A DNA stretch of 64,000 nt from Diplonema japonicum (Eukaryota; Euglenozoa; Diplonemea; Diplonemida; Diplonemidae): assembly GCA_964019335.1 (NCBI GenBank), contig OZ025669.1, positions 600,001-664,000 on the forward strand, written 5' to 3'. Shown in pieces: positions 49,921 through 59,232 of the stretch. The notes below the pieces were generated by a model. That model searched no databases. It was not told where the DNA came from and was given only the letters and a program-made list of their open reading frames with translations. The first letter of the stretch is position 1, and each line of letters starts with the position of its first letter. A program made the position numbers and the translations under genes.

Positions 49921-51099
49921 CTACGACCGGACAAGATCGTTGACTCTGCCCGACCAAAGGTGCGCCTCGTTGTTGAGGTCTTTGAAGGAGTAGACCCTTT
50001 TGGTGGTGTGGATGTCGAAATGAGACCCGTCGAGAGCTGTTGCGTAGGTGTCCGGTTCGACAGGGATTGTCCCCTTCACGGTGTCGGTCTCTTTGTCGAA
50101 GTAGAAAAGCCTTGGCAATGATGTTGCCACAAGCACTCTTGTTTTTGTAGAAAGATGCCGTGTCTTGGTTACAAGACCTGAATGCAGCACAAGCTCTGCC
50201 TGGTACAGAAAACGGTCGAGCTGTGTCGTGTAATCGGCGTTGATGTGCGTCACGTTGCAGAGCTCGTGTATGTTGCACCAGTCGACACTTTTGAAGTACT
50301 TGTTTTGCTGGATGACTTCCAGTGAAGGTCTGTCTTGCGGATTAGTAACTATGATACTCTGCACGAGCTCTTTAACGTCAATCGGCAGGTACGGTGGGAA
50401 CATGAAGGATGCTTGCTTGATATTGTCATAAAGCTCTATCTCACTCTGTGTACCACTAAAGGGCGGCTTCCCCACATAAACTTCATATATCACGCAACCA
50501 AGCGCCCAGACGTCGGACGGTGTGCCGGACGTGATGCCGTTGTGCAACAGCTCAGGCGGTGCGTACTCAGGGGACCCTGCAAAACCCGAGTCCGCCATCT
50601 GCGACGCTAATATCGCAGAACCAAAGTCCGCAATCTTCACATGGTTTTCGCGCGTGAGAAGGATGTTCTCCGGTTTGATGTCACGGTGCACTACTCCCGC
50701 ATCCCGAATCGCCTTGAGCCCCAAGACGATCTCCCCCAGCAGTCTTGGCACGATCCTATCGTCTGCACTGTTGACTTTCAGATACTTCAACAGGGCACTG
50801 CTGCACTCCTCCATGCAAATATATGTCACAACGCTCTCCTCCCAGCACCCTAACACTGAGATGAGGTTTGGATGTCGTGTGTTTTTCAGCTTCAGCAAGA
50901 TTTCTATCTCTCTTTTCGGGTCGGCATTTTCCTTTGCCAGCGCTCGGCCTCTTTTCAACCCACCCTTGTCAACTACCTTTATCGCAACTCTTGCATTTGA
51001 AGCCTTGTGCAGCCCTAAGACTACGGTACTATTACTTCCACCTCCCAATCGTTTGCTGTGGTACACTGAAAAGCTTTCCTTCCCATCCAAAACGGGCAT
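49921..51099 (-). CDS. PDPK1: PDK1-type AGC protein kinase with C-terminal PH domain
   Basis: 392 aa. The kinase domain (about 10-270) has a Gly-rich loop (RLGGGSNSTVVLG), K41 in VAIK, catalytic D140 in VVHRDIKPEN, D158 in IADFG, activation-loop S171 in the position that PDK1 autophosphorylates, and APPELL. The C-terminus (about 310-392) is a PDK1-type PH domain: PRLFYFDKETDTVKG, then RVYSFKDLNNEAHLW. PDK1 phosphorylates the activation loops of other AGC kinases (Akt, S6K, SGK), with the PH domain binding phosphoinositides at membranes. It is shorter than animal PDK1 because the N-terminal extension and linker are trimmed. Kinase motifs are intact, so it should be active. The neighbouring ITFG2-like gene belongs to nutrient signalling in animals, but genes in such arrays are not functionally grouped. 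The ATG follows TTATTACAG. Confidence 0.9.
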   Translation of the reverse strand: MPVLDGKESFSVYHSKRLGGGSNSTVVLGLHKASNARVAIKVVDKGGLKRGRALAKENADPKREIEILLKLKNTRHPNLISVLGCWEESVVTYICMEECSSALLKYLKVNSADDRIVPRLLGEIVLGLKAIRDAGVVHRDIKPENILLTRENHVKIADFGSAILASQMADSGFAGSPEYAPPELLHNGITSGTPSDVWALGCVIYEVYVGKPPFSGTQSEIELYDNIKQASFMFPPYLPIDVKELVQSIIVTNPQDRPSLEVIQQNKYFKSVDWCNIHELCNVTHINADYTTQLDRFLYQAELVLHSGLVTKTRHLSTKTRVLVATSLPRLFYFDKETDTVKGTIPVEPDTYATALDGSHFDIHTTKRVYSFKDLNNEAHLWSGRVNDLVRS

Positions 51100-51145
51100 G
51101 TTCCCTCCTGTTGTGGGTTACAGTCTGTAATAAGGGCAAACACAT

Positions 51146-51433
51146 TTAAACTGGCGAATCTCTTGGGATGAAGTCTCTCAGTATTTTAGGCATGGGTTTC
51201 TTATCAATATAAAATCGCTTGTAAACAGTAGCACAGGTCAACAGCACGCCCAACAGCAAGAACCCACCCAGCATGTTAGGTAAGGGGTACCTCCCGTTTA
51301 CGGTGTGGTGCCTGAAAAGTCGACCAGCACCCACAGCAATAAGCAACAAGATAAACATAACACCTGCTATCCACATGGCGGAGTCATCTCTAGGTGGTGG
51401 TGGGGTCACTCGCTTCTTCGAAAACCTAGACAT
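51146..51433 (-). CDS. Small two-helix membrane protein, unknown
   Basis: 95 aa with two hydrophobic segments (about 20-38, MWIAGVMFILLLIAVGAG, and about 53-70, MLGGFLLLGVLLTCATVY), a Pro-rich basic N-terminus and a basic C-terminus. Positive residues at both ends suggest a hairpin with both termini in the cytosol or matrix. Possible small organelle or ER subunit; no family recognised. The ATG lies ten bases after a pyrimidine-rich stretch ending CTTCAG, and upstream in-frame codons are treated as leader. Confidence 0.65.
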   Translation of the reverse strand: MSRFSKKRVTPPPPRDDSAMWIAGVMFILLLIAVGAGRLFRHHTVNGRYPLPNMLGGFLLLGVLLTCATVYKRFYIDKKPMPKILRDFIPRDSPV

Positions 51434-51674
51434 CTCCCCCCTCCTGAAGGAATGTAGTATAAAACAAGAGCACAACGGTAAGCTGTCCAAGACCTTCACA
51501 AACTGTCTGATAGAGTGAGTGAATGAATGAAATTAAGTGGATAGATTTTCTGGTGGACGACAAGAATTTTTACATTCTGCTCATTCCCTCGCTAGGCTAT
51601 TTAAGTTAACACGGCTCGCATGCTCGCTACTGTCGGCACGCACCTGGTATAGAACCAGAGTATTGAACAGCTGG

Positions 51675-54144
51675 TCAGTTGCCCCACGTGGACATGTCGG
51701 ACCTGATGAAGCTCCCCCCCCATGTGGTGGTCGTTGTCGTGGTTGTGGTAGTGGTGGTGAAGGGCGGGTCTGGCCGAGGGACGAAGTTGTCTGGTGAGAA
51801 CGAGAACAAAGACTGGCTGGAAGGTACGGCCTGTGTGTGACATCCTTTGTTTGTTGGTGTACATACGAAAGGGCTTGCGTCCGCGGGGGGCGACTGCTGT
51901 TGGGCCGAGTGCTGGGGCGGAGGTGGAGGCGGCTGATAATCATGGCCTTGTTGCCCCCGCTCTTCTTCAGGGGGGATGAAAGTTGCAGTAGGTGGTCTCT
52001 CGGTTATCTGTGCTGCGTAGCTCTGGAAAAGACCCACATCAAACAGAAAGGAGGAGTCAGAAGCATTTTGCTGCGTGAGCGGTGGTGAGGAAAGGATATT
52101 AATATCTTCTGGTTGCGGTACAGGTGTTGGCGAAGGGGCAGCCACCTTGGGCGCCTGCCCTGAAGCGTCTGCCGCGATGGTTGACACATCTAGAAGCGGT
52201 GGCATCTCTTTCTGGGCTTTCTTTCGCTTCTGTAGTTCTATTTGTTGTAATTGATTCTTCCTTATGAGTTCCTCTTCTTTTTTCCTCCGCTGTTCTTGAT
52301 CCCGCCTTCTTTTTGTTTCTTCTTCTCGCTTGAGACGCTGCAGTTCCTCCTCTCTTTTCTTTTTTTCAGTTTGCTCCTTCTTCTTCCGTCGCTGCTCTTC
52401 CTTTTCCTGTTCTTTTCGCATGCGCTCCTTTTCGCGTTGTTCTTTTTTGCGCTCTTCTTCTTTTTGTCTTTCAACTTTTGCTTTTCTGTCCTCCTCCTCT
52501 CTTACTTTACGGTCAAGCTTTTCGCGCTCCCTGATCTGCGCCTCTCGTTCAACCCTCAACCGCTCTCTTTCATCAGCCTCGCGAAGCTCTCTTTCTCTTC
52601 TTTCTCGCTCTTCTTTTTCCTTCCTTTCTCTCTCCCGCTCCTTCCGGTCGCGCTTTTCCTTTTCTTTTTTCTCTTTTTCGTCCCTCAGCCGTGTGGCCTC
52701 CAACAAGTCTCTCTCCCGCCGACTTCTGGCTTCTTCTTCTTCTTGTATTCTTTTGTTTTCAATCTCGCGTTCGGCTTTACTAACCTCCTCAACCTGTGAA
52801 CGTGTCTGGTGATAGCTGCATACCGCTCTGTCAGGGTCAGCTAGGAGTAAGTCCATAAAGCTGGCGATGTGCTTGTCAGTATCTGGAGGAGCCGCGGCTT
52901 TGGGAACAGGCTTCGAACTGCCCTTCTTTTTCTTCTTCTTCTTCTTCTGGGAATTGGCCACACCAGACAAGGCGCGCCGCTGACGGTCTCGAATAGACTT
53001 CTCGATGTGCTCCTTCACCTCAGCAACTTCGGGAATACTGAAAATCTTCTCAAGCAGTGTCAATGCGTCGCTATTCGTTGGATGCAACGAGAGGAGTGTC
53101 CCCAAGTCCAACAGTGCCTCGTGGGCTTTATTAAGCTCGTGGTACGCCTGAAAATTGTTGGTGTTCTGTCTCGGGACATACCCTTGCTCTTCTGTAAAGT
53201 CCCTTGATATCATTAGGCTTCGGGGTCAGCACTTGCGTGCAGTCAAGAACTGCCGAAGAGAGGCGCTCACTTCTCTCCTCCTCGTCGCACATCCCCTGTT
53301 GTGTTCTGTGAAGTCGGCAACATACCTCTCCAGCGATGAACAATGAGCAGAGTGCCCTGTTGCTGAAATAGGTGAGCCGTGACTCGTCAAGGGGGGTGGA
53401 CACCTCAATCGCTTCGCTGTATTTCTGGTGCGCCTCGCGCCAGTGCTTCATGCGGAAGAGGCAGTTGCCTTCTTCTTTTATTTTCACAGCCCGTTCGATG
53501 GATCGTTTGAATTTATCTTCGCTTTGAAGCGCCGCCTTTACGGTGGTGAGGGAGGGGGGTGTCAGACTTTTGGAGATAGAAGTCATGCCCACCACGGTGA
53601 GCCGTTTGAGGAGGTGGTTGAAGGCCGACCAGAGGAAGACACACAGCGCGTATCCTGAGATGGACGAGACGCCGCACAGCTGCACAGCAGAGCTGGCGAT
53701 TTCGGGTGCGTTGGGAGAGGAGATGTCGGTGAAGCAGTAAACTGACTCGTCATACTCCACTCCATAGCAGCCCAGAGACATGTCGGGGCTTCGTATACAC
53801 GCTTGAAGTACAGTAGAGTCGAACACAATGTGACCCTTGCTGTCGCTAGCGAGGAGCACAGTGTCAAAGAGATGCCGACTACACAGCAATGTTGCTGCTA
53901 AGTCCACGGGTTCAAGAAACACCTGAAAGCTCACAACACAATGTCCTTTTCCCCACCCTTTCTCCGCTTCCTTTCTGTATCTCTTCGAAAACATCTCCGC
54001 AAGCTCAAACAACACACCCTTTTCCTCTATCTGCAGCACTTCCGCCTTTTGCTCATGGGGCATCTTGGACCATAGCTTCAGAACCATTTCAGCCTCCATG
54101 CCAGGTGGCAGGTGGTATCGGGAAGGCGCCGATAACGGTGCCAT
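51675..54144 (-). CDS. TPR protein with long charged single alpha-helix tail
   Basis: Two open frames that look like separate genes are one gene joined by a 34-nt intron (53148-53181, GTATGT...TTTCAG). Splicing gives LYRRAR+AYHELNKAHEALLDLG, a perfect TPR repeat. Exons 53182-54144 and 51675-53147 encode 811 aa. The N-terminal 220 residues are of unknown fold, TPRs span about 225-370, then come a poly-Lys stretch, about 200 residues of Arg/Lys/Glu-rich helix (single alpha-helix or coiled coil), and a Pro/Thr-rich tail with a poly-Thr run. TPRs suggest a co-chaperone or scaffold role. A second, 30-nt segment (about 53300-53329, GTATGT...AACAG) inside the first TPR is in frame and could also be an intron. 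The ATG follows a tract ending CATTTAG. Confidence 0.8.
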
Positions 54145-54157
54145 TACGAAGGTCCGC

Positions 54158-54186
54158 CTAAATGAGGTAATAATGAAGAAAGAAAT
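54158..54186 (-). promoter_or_regulatory. Putative trans-splice acceptor for the TPR gene
   Basis: The minus strand reads a T/C-rich tract ending CCTCATTTAG, 13 bases before the chosen ATG. Reading through it in frame would add a hydrophobic leader encoded by the tract, which is unlikely. Confidence 0.65.
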
Positions 54187-54332
54187 CAACGATTCAAGAC
54201 AGAATACTAACCAAACGATACAACGCCTAATGGCAAGCTACAAACCACAAGTACTTTTACAGAGGGTGGAACTTCTACGTTCTTTATATCAGCACACTTC
54301 AAATGTTGAATACAAAGTAACTAAAATACAGT

Positions 54333-55646
54333 CTACCTGGGGGAGGCCCCCAGGGAGTGGGGGGTCGGTGTGACAAGCGAGGGCGGGGGGAGGTGCATCC
54401 TGGATAGCTCGGAGTTGATGTCCTCGGTGATGTTCATGGGGAGTGAGAAGTCGGGGGCGGCATCCTGTCTCGTTGGTTGTGCACGGAGACGCTCAAGCAG
54501 CTTACTCAGCTGGATGATGTCAGCAGCTTTCGTGGAGATGCCTTGGTTGCTTGTGTGAGGTACACTCACTAGATTTCGGATCTTTTCGTGTGCCTGTCGC
54601 AAGCACGCCACATGATCTACACGAGCTCTGATCGCTTCTTGGACTCGGGCACCTGCATCGGTGGCTCTTGATGTAAGGTCATATTCAAGTGTTTCCCGCC
54701 TGCTGCTCACTTCCTCGAGAAGCTCGTTTGTTCGTAACCTGATTTGTCGCCTAGCTCTCTGCTCGGCTTCCCTCACTGTTCCTGCCTGTCGCTGCAACTG
54801 TCCGAGGCCTGTTTCCGATGTGGCAAGCTGTGTTGCCACTTGCTTCTCGTGGACCACAAGGTGGTTTCTCATCTTGAGTAGCAACTCATTCAAGGGCTGA
54901 CACTTCTTCCCCATGTGTCTTCCGACAGAAGCACACCTCGGGCACGTCAGCTCCTCATCGTCGACGCAATACAAGCAGAGTTCTTGCTTAGGGTGCAGAG
55001 GACACATTACAAGAGCTTCCTCCGTACGTGACTTTCCTTCAGTGAGGTTGCCAATCTTCACAGGTGTGTAAGGCTCTCTTCCGGGCGTCACGGGATTTGT
55101 GTAAGTGAGCTGTATCGGGGCCGCCGGTGCCGGTGAAGGCGAGAAAACCACGGGCAGACTGATAGCGGAACCTGCAGGCTGCGGCATCTTGACCGTCAGG
55201 TAGACAAGATAACGCGGGATGACTCTTTCGTGGTCTGTGAGGATGTACTTTGTCGCTGTCTTCGATTCACCGCTGGAGTCTACGTAAAGGTAGTCAACAC
55301 CGATGCAGTCTGCTTGGTAAGCAGCGCCCTTGGGTGGGTTGGGCGGACCGCAATATTTTGTCACCTGTTTGTACAAGGCAGAGGTTGATGAAGGGGCCAC
55401 ACGGTGCACCCGGCCAGCGACGACTTCACATAAAAGAAGCATTACCGTCTCGCCTGTCCCGCCACCCTGCATGGCGGCCTCGATATTGGCTTCTGTACTG
55501 AATTGCAGAACCTTACTCCTCCTCACTTCTGCTGTGAACCCACTCTGCATGACCTCATTCACACCTGGCATTGAGGGCCCAGAGTAATATAGCACCTTAG
55601 GGGTACTTCCGAACCTCGATCTGGTTTTGTTATACTTAGAACTCAT
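54333..55646 (-). CDS. ART/PARP-like domain fused to B-box finger and coiled coil
   Basis: 437 aa. Residues about 17-165 resemble the ADP-ribosyltransferase fold of PARPs: VLYYSGPSMPGVNEVMQSGF in place of LWHG...I...G, LQFSTEANIEAA, VMLLLCEVVAGRV, and KYILTDHERVIPRYLVYL. The expected catalytic His, Tyr and Glu appear replaced (Tyr or Ser, Phe or Gln, Lys), so it is probably inactive. A B-box zinc finger starts at C215 (CPLHPKQELCLYC, CPRCASVGRH). A coiled coil (about 255-370) and a Pro/Ser tail follow, as in TRIM proteins but without a RING. A role as a binding scaffold is likely. The ART call is by eye and the least secure part; the B-box and coiled coil are firm. The ATG follows CCCTCGCAG; 12 upstream codons were excluded. 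Confidence 0.68.
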   Translation of the reverse strand: MSSKYNKTRSRFGSTPKVLYYSGPSMPGVNEVMQSGFTAEVRRSKVLQFSTEANIEAAMQGGGTGETVMLLLCEVVAGRVHRVAPSSTSALYKQVTKYCGPPNPPKGAAYQADCIGVDYLYVDSSGESKTATKYILTDHERVIPRYLVYLTVKMPQPAGSAISLPVVFSPSPAPAAPIQLTYTNPVTPGREPYTPVKIGNLTEGKSRTEEALVMCPLHPKQELCLYCVDDEELTCPRCASVGRHMGKKCQPLNELLLKMRNHLVVHEKQVATQLATSETGLGQLQRQAGTVREAEQRARRQIRLRTNELLEEVSSRRETLEYDLTSRATDAGARVQEAIRARVDHVACLRQAHEKIRNLVSVPHTSNQGISTKAADIIQLSKLLERLRAQPTRQDAAPDFSLPMNITEDINSELSRMHLPPPSLVTPTPHSLGASPR

Positions 55647-55693
55647 GGCCTGCGAGGGAGTAATCTGCACTATGCGACGCACCTTTGTTATTG

Positions 55694-58318
55694 TTAGTGA
55701 TTCAAAGGGAAAAAAGAAAGAAAAATTCGATAAAGTTTCGGTGTGAAGGTGTGCTCACTGAAAACAAAAACGCGTACCTCAAAGCTTCCGTCACCGCATG
55801 TCGTCGTGTGCCGCAGCACCTCGCTCACCATTATGAAGTCCTGCGCGTTCTTGTCTAACACAACTCGTTTGCCTTTTAGCTTGCTTGCCTCGTCAGCGTT
55901 GTCACCCCGGGGCGAGTTTAGGTCCATGAATTCTGGCTCAGCTTGTGGTTCCATCTTAGGGGTCGGTGCAGCTGCTGATTTTTTCGGCTTCGGTGTCTTG
56001 GGCGTTTTGGGAGTTTTAGGCGTAGTCGGGGTCTGGAGTAGTTTGTCCTTATCGTGCTTAAGGTGCCACAAGTTTACTAAACGCATGGCGGACAGCCTAC
56101 TAAAAGCCAAGTTTTCAGTAAGAAGGTTCATAAGCTGGTCGTCAGTGGCATGACTTATGTCCTCCGTACTAGCACCGTGCTCTGCAAGGGTTTGCTTGAA
56201 CGTTTCCCACAACTCTTCGTTGTTTCGGCTCGAGGGTGTCGCCGGTGTGTGTACCTGCGGTGTGGGAGGTTCCTTTATTTTTTCGCTCTCCTTCTGTCGT
56301 TCGATGTGCTTGCAGAGTTCTTCCATCTGTGCCTTCTGCATGGCTGCCATCTCTATCGCGGTCTTGCGCTCTAGGCGTCTTTCTTCAATGCTCTCCCTCT
56401 TTGAGCTTTCAGTGTCTTCTATGTTGCTTCTGTGGGACAGCTCCGCCTCGATCAGCAGGGGCTGTCTTTCCTGTATCCACCTTGCTTCACGGAGACGTTG
56501 TTCTTTCAGTTCCTCTTCTTTCCGTTTTTGTTCTTCGTCTTCCTTCTCTTGTTGTCGCTTCTGTTCTTCCCGCTTTTCTTCCTCCTCTCGCTTTTTTTTT
56601 TCACGCTCTCGTTCTTGTGCTTTCTCCTCTTCTAGTTTTTTGTGATCCGCTTCCTCCTGCTGTTTACGCTCTGCTTCTTCCGCTTGTTCGCGTTCTGTTC
56701 TCTGCTTCTCTTTCCTAGCCTCTTCAGCTTCTTTTAGCTTTTTAGCTGTTTCTTCTGCTGCTTTCTTTTCCGAATCATCTTCCTTTTCCACCCCGTTGGA
56801 CTCAGTCTCAAGGCGCTCCGTATGCTCGGAAGCAGCTGACATTCTTCTCTTCTGATCACTGCGCAATGACACCGCAATGTCAGACCACTCGGCCTCTGTG
56901 ATGTTCGGTGAGCCATGTTGCAGGATTCTTTCTACATATTCAGAGACAGGTGCACCCAATGAGGTATCGCCCTTAGATAGCGCGTGCAAGTACGTCACAA
57001 GCTGCTCAGTAGTCACAGAGCCCCGCCCCCTTGACACAGCTTGGAAATGCCTTTTTAAAGGATCTTGTGGATACGCGGGCGACCCTGGCAGAGAGCCAAC
57101 ACTGCTGCCGGTACTAATCTTCTTAACGTTCAGATAATTCAACAGAATCGTAGACGCCGGTTGATCGTTCACAGCATGGAGAGAGACCCTAATGGCCTGC
57201 GGGCGTGGGTTCTCAGGATTCTTGTCGTAGTCTACCACAACACCTGTTCGACCGTTTAACTTGACATTAGAATGTCCCCGTACTTCCACTTGTGACTTCA
57301 GCGGGGGTAAGAGCTTGAGCCGTGCCTTTTCATAGGGTGCAGTCCTGTGCGTGTTCTCCCATAAAGGGTCCGGTCTCACGACTATCTTATCTCCTTGCGG
57401 CTCGACAATCACACCGCGTGCCTTCTGCTCGCCTGGCTTCGTTGCTGTAATGAACACTGTGCGCCCAGGTGTGAGCATTTCAGTGGAAAGGTTAGCGCCT
57501 GCCAAGCTCATGGAGGGGCTGTTCATCACGGTATTGACGAAGGAGGTTGCTAAAGTGTTCGCGAGGGGAAGCCCTCTACCACGTCCTCTGCCCCCCGGCC
57601 CCACAGGTGTTGGGGGAAGTGAGTTTGGCCCCTTTCCCTTAAATGTGGTTGAGACAAGGGCTTGCGCAATTGCACTTGCGCCTGTAGTGGAACCCGTCGC
57701 TGAACCCCTCCTCCCAGACGAAGGTGTACCAGCAAGTGATAAACCCTTACCTCGACCCCTTCCAGAACCGGCTGGCGATGGCTTCAGACCAGCCAGAAGT
57801 TGTCCCACGGGAGTGCCCCGTCCAATTCCCGGCGAGCCTGGTAGTGAGCCCTTTCCAACTGGCGTAGACGGGACACTGCCCTGTCTTTTGGTGCGTGCCT
57901 GTTGTAGGTGCGCCAGGGCACCTGCTAGACCATCCCCAGAAGCAGGTGTTTTCGGTGTCCTTGGTGGTCCCTGAGACGTTTGCGATGCGTTCAGCCTGCT
58001 CACTGGCGTTGCCGGAGTTGTTCCCAGCTCCTCTTTAGGTTTGCGGGGTTCACGGGGCTCCTTTGGAGGTTCAGGTTTTTTGGTTTTTTCCTTGACTGTG
58101 CTGTCATCTTTATGGTTTTTGTCTTTTTCTTCTTTATCTTTATCCCTTGACCACCACCGCTTTTTCTTCTTCTTATCCTGCGTTTCGCTCTCGTCTCCTG
58201 ACTCCTCGGCTCTTTCTTTTTTTGATTTCTTCTTTTCTTTTTTGCTCTTCTTCTCTCCCCTAGTCTCCTGTGTTTCTTCGTCGTCTGAGTCACGTTTCTT
58301 CTTGCTAAAGAACTTCAT
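55694..58318 (-). CDS. Charged scaffold with SH3-like domain and coiled coil, unknown
   Basis: 874 aa. The N-terminus is very Lys/Glu-rich, followed by Gly/Arg/Ser/Pro-rich disordered segments with many TPxxP and SPxxP sites. A small beta domain (about 285-410; KGVIVEPQGDKIVVRPDP-like strand pairs and RGHSNVKLNGRTGVVVDYD) resembles tandem SH3-like or KOW barrels. A helical segment near 440-500, a long EEERKREE-type coiled coil (about 520-680) and a Thr-Pro-Lys repeat (PKTPKTPK) follow. Basic N-terminal stretches could be nuclear or microtubule-binding. The last 20 residues, after SFEV, may be read-through, because a GT...TTTTCAG segment there would end the protein early, but that intron would be only 20 nt. 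Confidence 0.7.
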   Translation of the reverse strand: MKFFSKKKRDSDDEETQETRGEKKSKKEKKKSKKERAEESGDESETQDKKKKKRWWSRDKDKEEKDKNHKDDSTVKEKTKKPEPPKEPREPRKPKEELGTTPATPVSRLNASQTSQGPPRTPKTPASGDGLAGALAHLQQARTKRQGSVPSTPVGKGSLPGSPGIGRGTPVGQLLAGLKPSPAGSGRGRGKGLSLAGTPSSGRRGSATGSTTGASAIAQALVSTTFKGKGPNSLPPTPVGPGGRGRGRGLPLANTLATSFVNTVMNSPSMSLAGANLSTEMLTPGRTVFITATKPGEQKARGVIVEPQGDKIVVRPDPLWENTHRTAPYEKARLKLLPPLKSQVEVRGHSNVKLNGRTGVVVDYDKNPENPRPQAIRVSLHAVNDQPASTILLNYLNVKKISTGSSVGSLPGSPAYPQDPLKRHFQAVSRGRGSVTTEQLVTYLHALSKGDTSLGAPVSEYVERILQHGSPNITEAEWSDIAVSLRSDQKRRMSAASEHTERLETESNGVEKEDDSEKKAAEETAKKLKEAEEARKEKQRTEREQAEEAERKQQEEADHKKLEEEKAQEREREKKKREEEEKREEQKRQQEKEDEEQKRKEEELKEQRLREARWIQERQPLLIEAELSHRSNIEDTESSKRESIEERRLERKTAIEMAAMQKAQMEELCKHIERQKESEKIKEPPTPQVHTPATPSSRNNEELWETFKQTLAEHGASTEDISHATDDQLMNLLTENLAFSRLSAMRLVNLWHLKHDKDKLLQTPTTPKTPKTPKTPKPKKSAAAPTPKMEPQAEPEFMDLNSPRGDNADEASKLKGKRVVLDKNAQDFIMVSEVLRHTTTCGDGSFEVRVFVFSEHTFTPKLYRIFLSFFPLNH

Positions 58319-58424
58319 CTTAGCAGCAAGGTACTAACGATGATTTTATCTTGCACTAGTGTCCGTACATGTTGTCACCTAGTCTGCTTGTCAACTGCGG
58401 TGCGAGTAAATAAGTACTAAGTGT

Positions 58425-59108
58425 TTAGATACAAGGGTTGGAAAACCCTTGCCATGGTGTGACAAGGTCGGTTGCAGCAGCGTAGGGTGTGTGGGACGCA
58501 GTGACATCAGAGGACTCTTCCCTGCGGCTGGAGATACTTTTGATGAACGTCGAGAACCCTAAGGCAGAGAGGGTGAGTGGTCTAGAAGGTGGTGCGGGAG
58601 GTGGTAAGCTGCTAGATATAGATAGAGATAGTGAGAGCATCTCTTGCTCACATGTGAGCAGGGTCTGTCTGCCGCACTCCACTTGCTTAGGTGACGCATG
58701 TGGTGTTAAGAACTTCGCGAGCTTCGCGTACAGTCTTCGCTTTGTGATTGCTTGCGCCCTTCGAAAGCCGCTCTCGAGAACATGCAGATCTTCCGACTTG
58801 ATTTTCACTTTTACAGCTGCCATACCATTCCTACATGACTCACACCTGGCTTGTCCTTCGATCCATGGCCCTTCCGCCCATCTTTCGTCATAACACTCAG
58901 ACAAGCCCTTCACCTTTCCCGGAACACCAAATGACGACGTTTGAATGCTTGCATCAACACCACGTGGCACTATGACTCGCCCGAGCCTTTCTGAGACCAT
59001 TTGTGCCTCGTTGCCTCCCCTTCTGAGCACCCTCTCGACCAGAGATATAGCAGACGCCAACGAGGAGCTTGCTCCCCCTGTTCTGATACATGGCAGCCGG
59101 TGCGGCAT
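58425..59108 (-). CDS. Unknown protein, 227 aa
   Basis: A basic protein with a short Cys cluster (RCESCRNGMAAVKVKIKS) and a helical segment around 120-160. The C-terminus is Ser/Pro-rich. No membrane segment or catalytic motif. The chosen ATG follows a tract with CACCTGCAG; 31 upstream in-frame codons would be leader. Not recognised. Two conserved-looking Cys next to Val/Ile repeats could bind metal, but a full site is not visible. Confidence 0.6.
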   Translation of the reverse strand: MPHRLPCIRTGGASSSLASAISLVERVLRRGGNEAQMVSERLGRVIVPRGVDASIQTSSFGVPGKVKGLSECYDERWAEGPWIEGQARCESCRNGMAAVKVKIKSEDLHVLESGFRRAQAITKRRLYAKLAKFLTPHASPKQVECGRQTLLTCEQEMLSLSLSISSSLPPPAPPSRPLTLSALGFSTFIKSISSRREESSDVTASHTPYAAATDLVTPWQGFSNPCI

Positions 59109-59232
59109 TTTGTAATGTGTAACTGCAGGTGCTTTGGCGAAAAAGTAAAATGGGCTTGTAAATGTAAAATCATGAAAAACGGAAAGGAGCTGTCTCCTCA
59201 AAGACAGGAAAACAAGAGGTTAGACTGCAGGG

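Noticed and set aside
49806-49934. Upstream in-frame extension of the HECT protein
   Set aside because: It has no ATG, encodes the pyrimidine tract and overlaps the PDK1 stop, so it is untranslated leader.
55758-55777. 20-base GT...AG segment near the end of the scaffold gene
   Set aside because: Shorter than any credible intron; splicing would create an immediate stop. Left as coding, with the last 20 residues uncertain.
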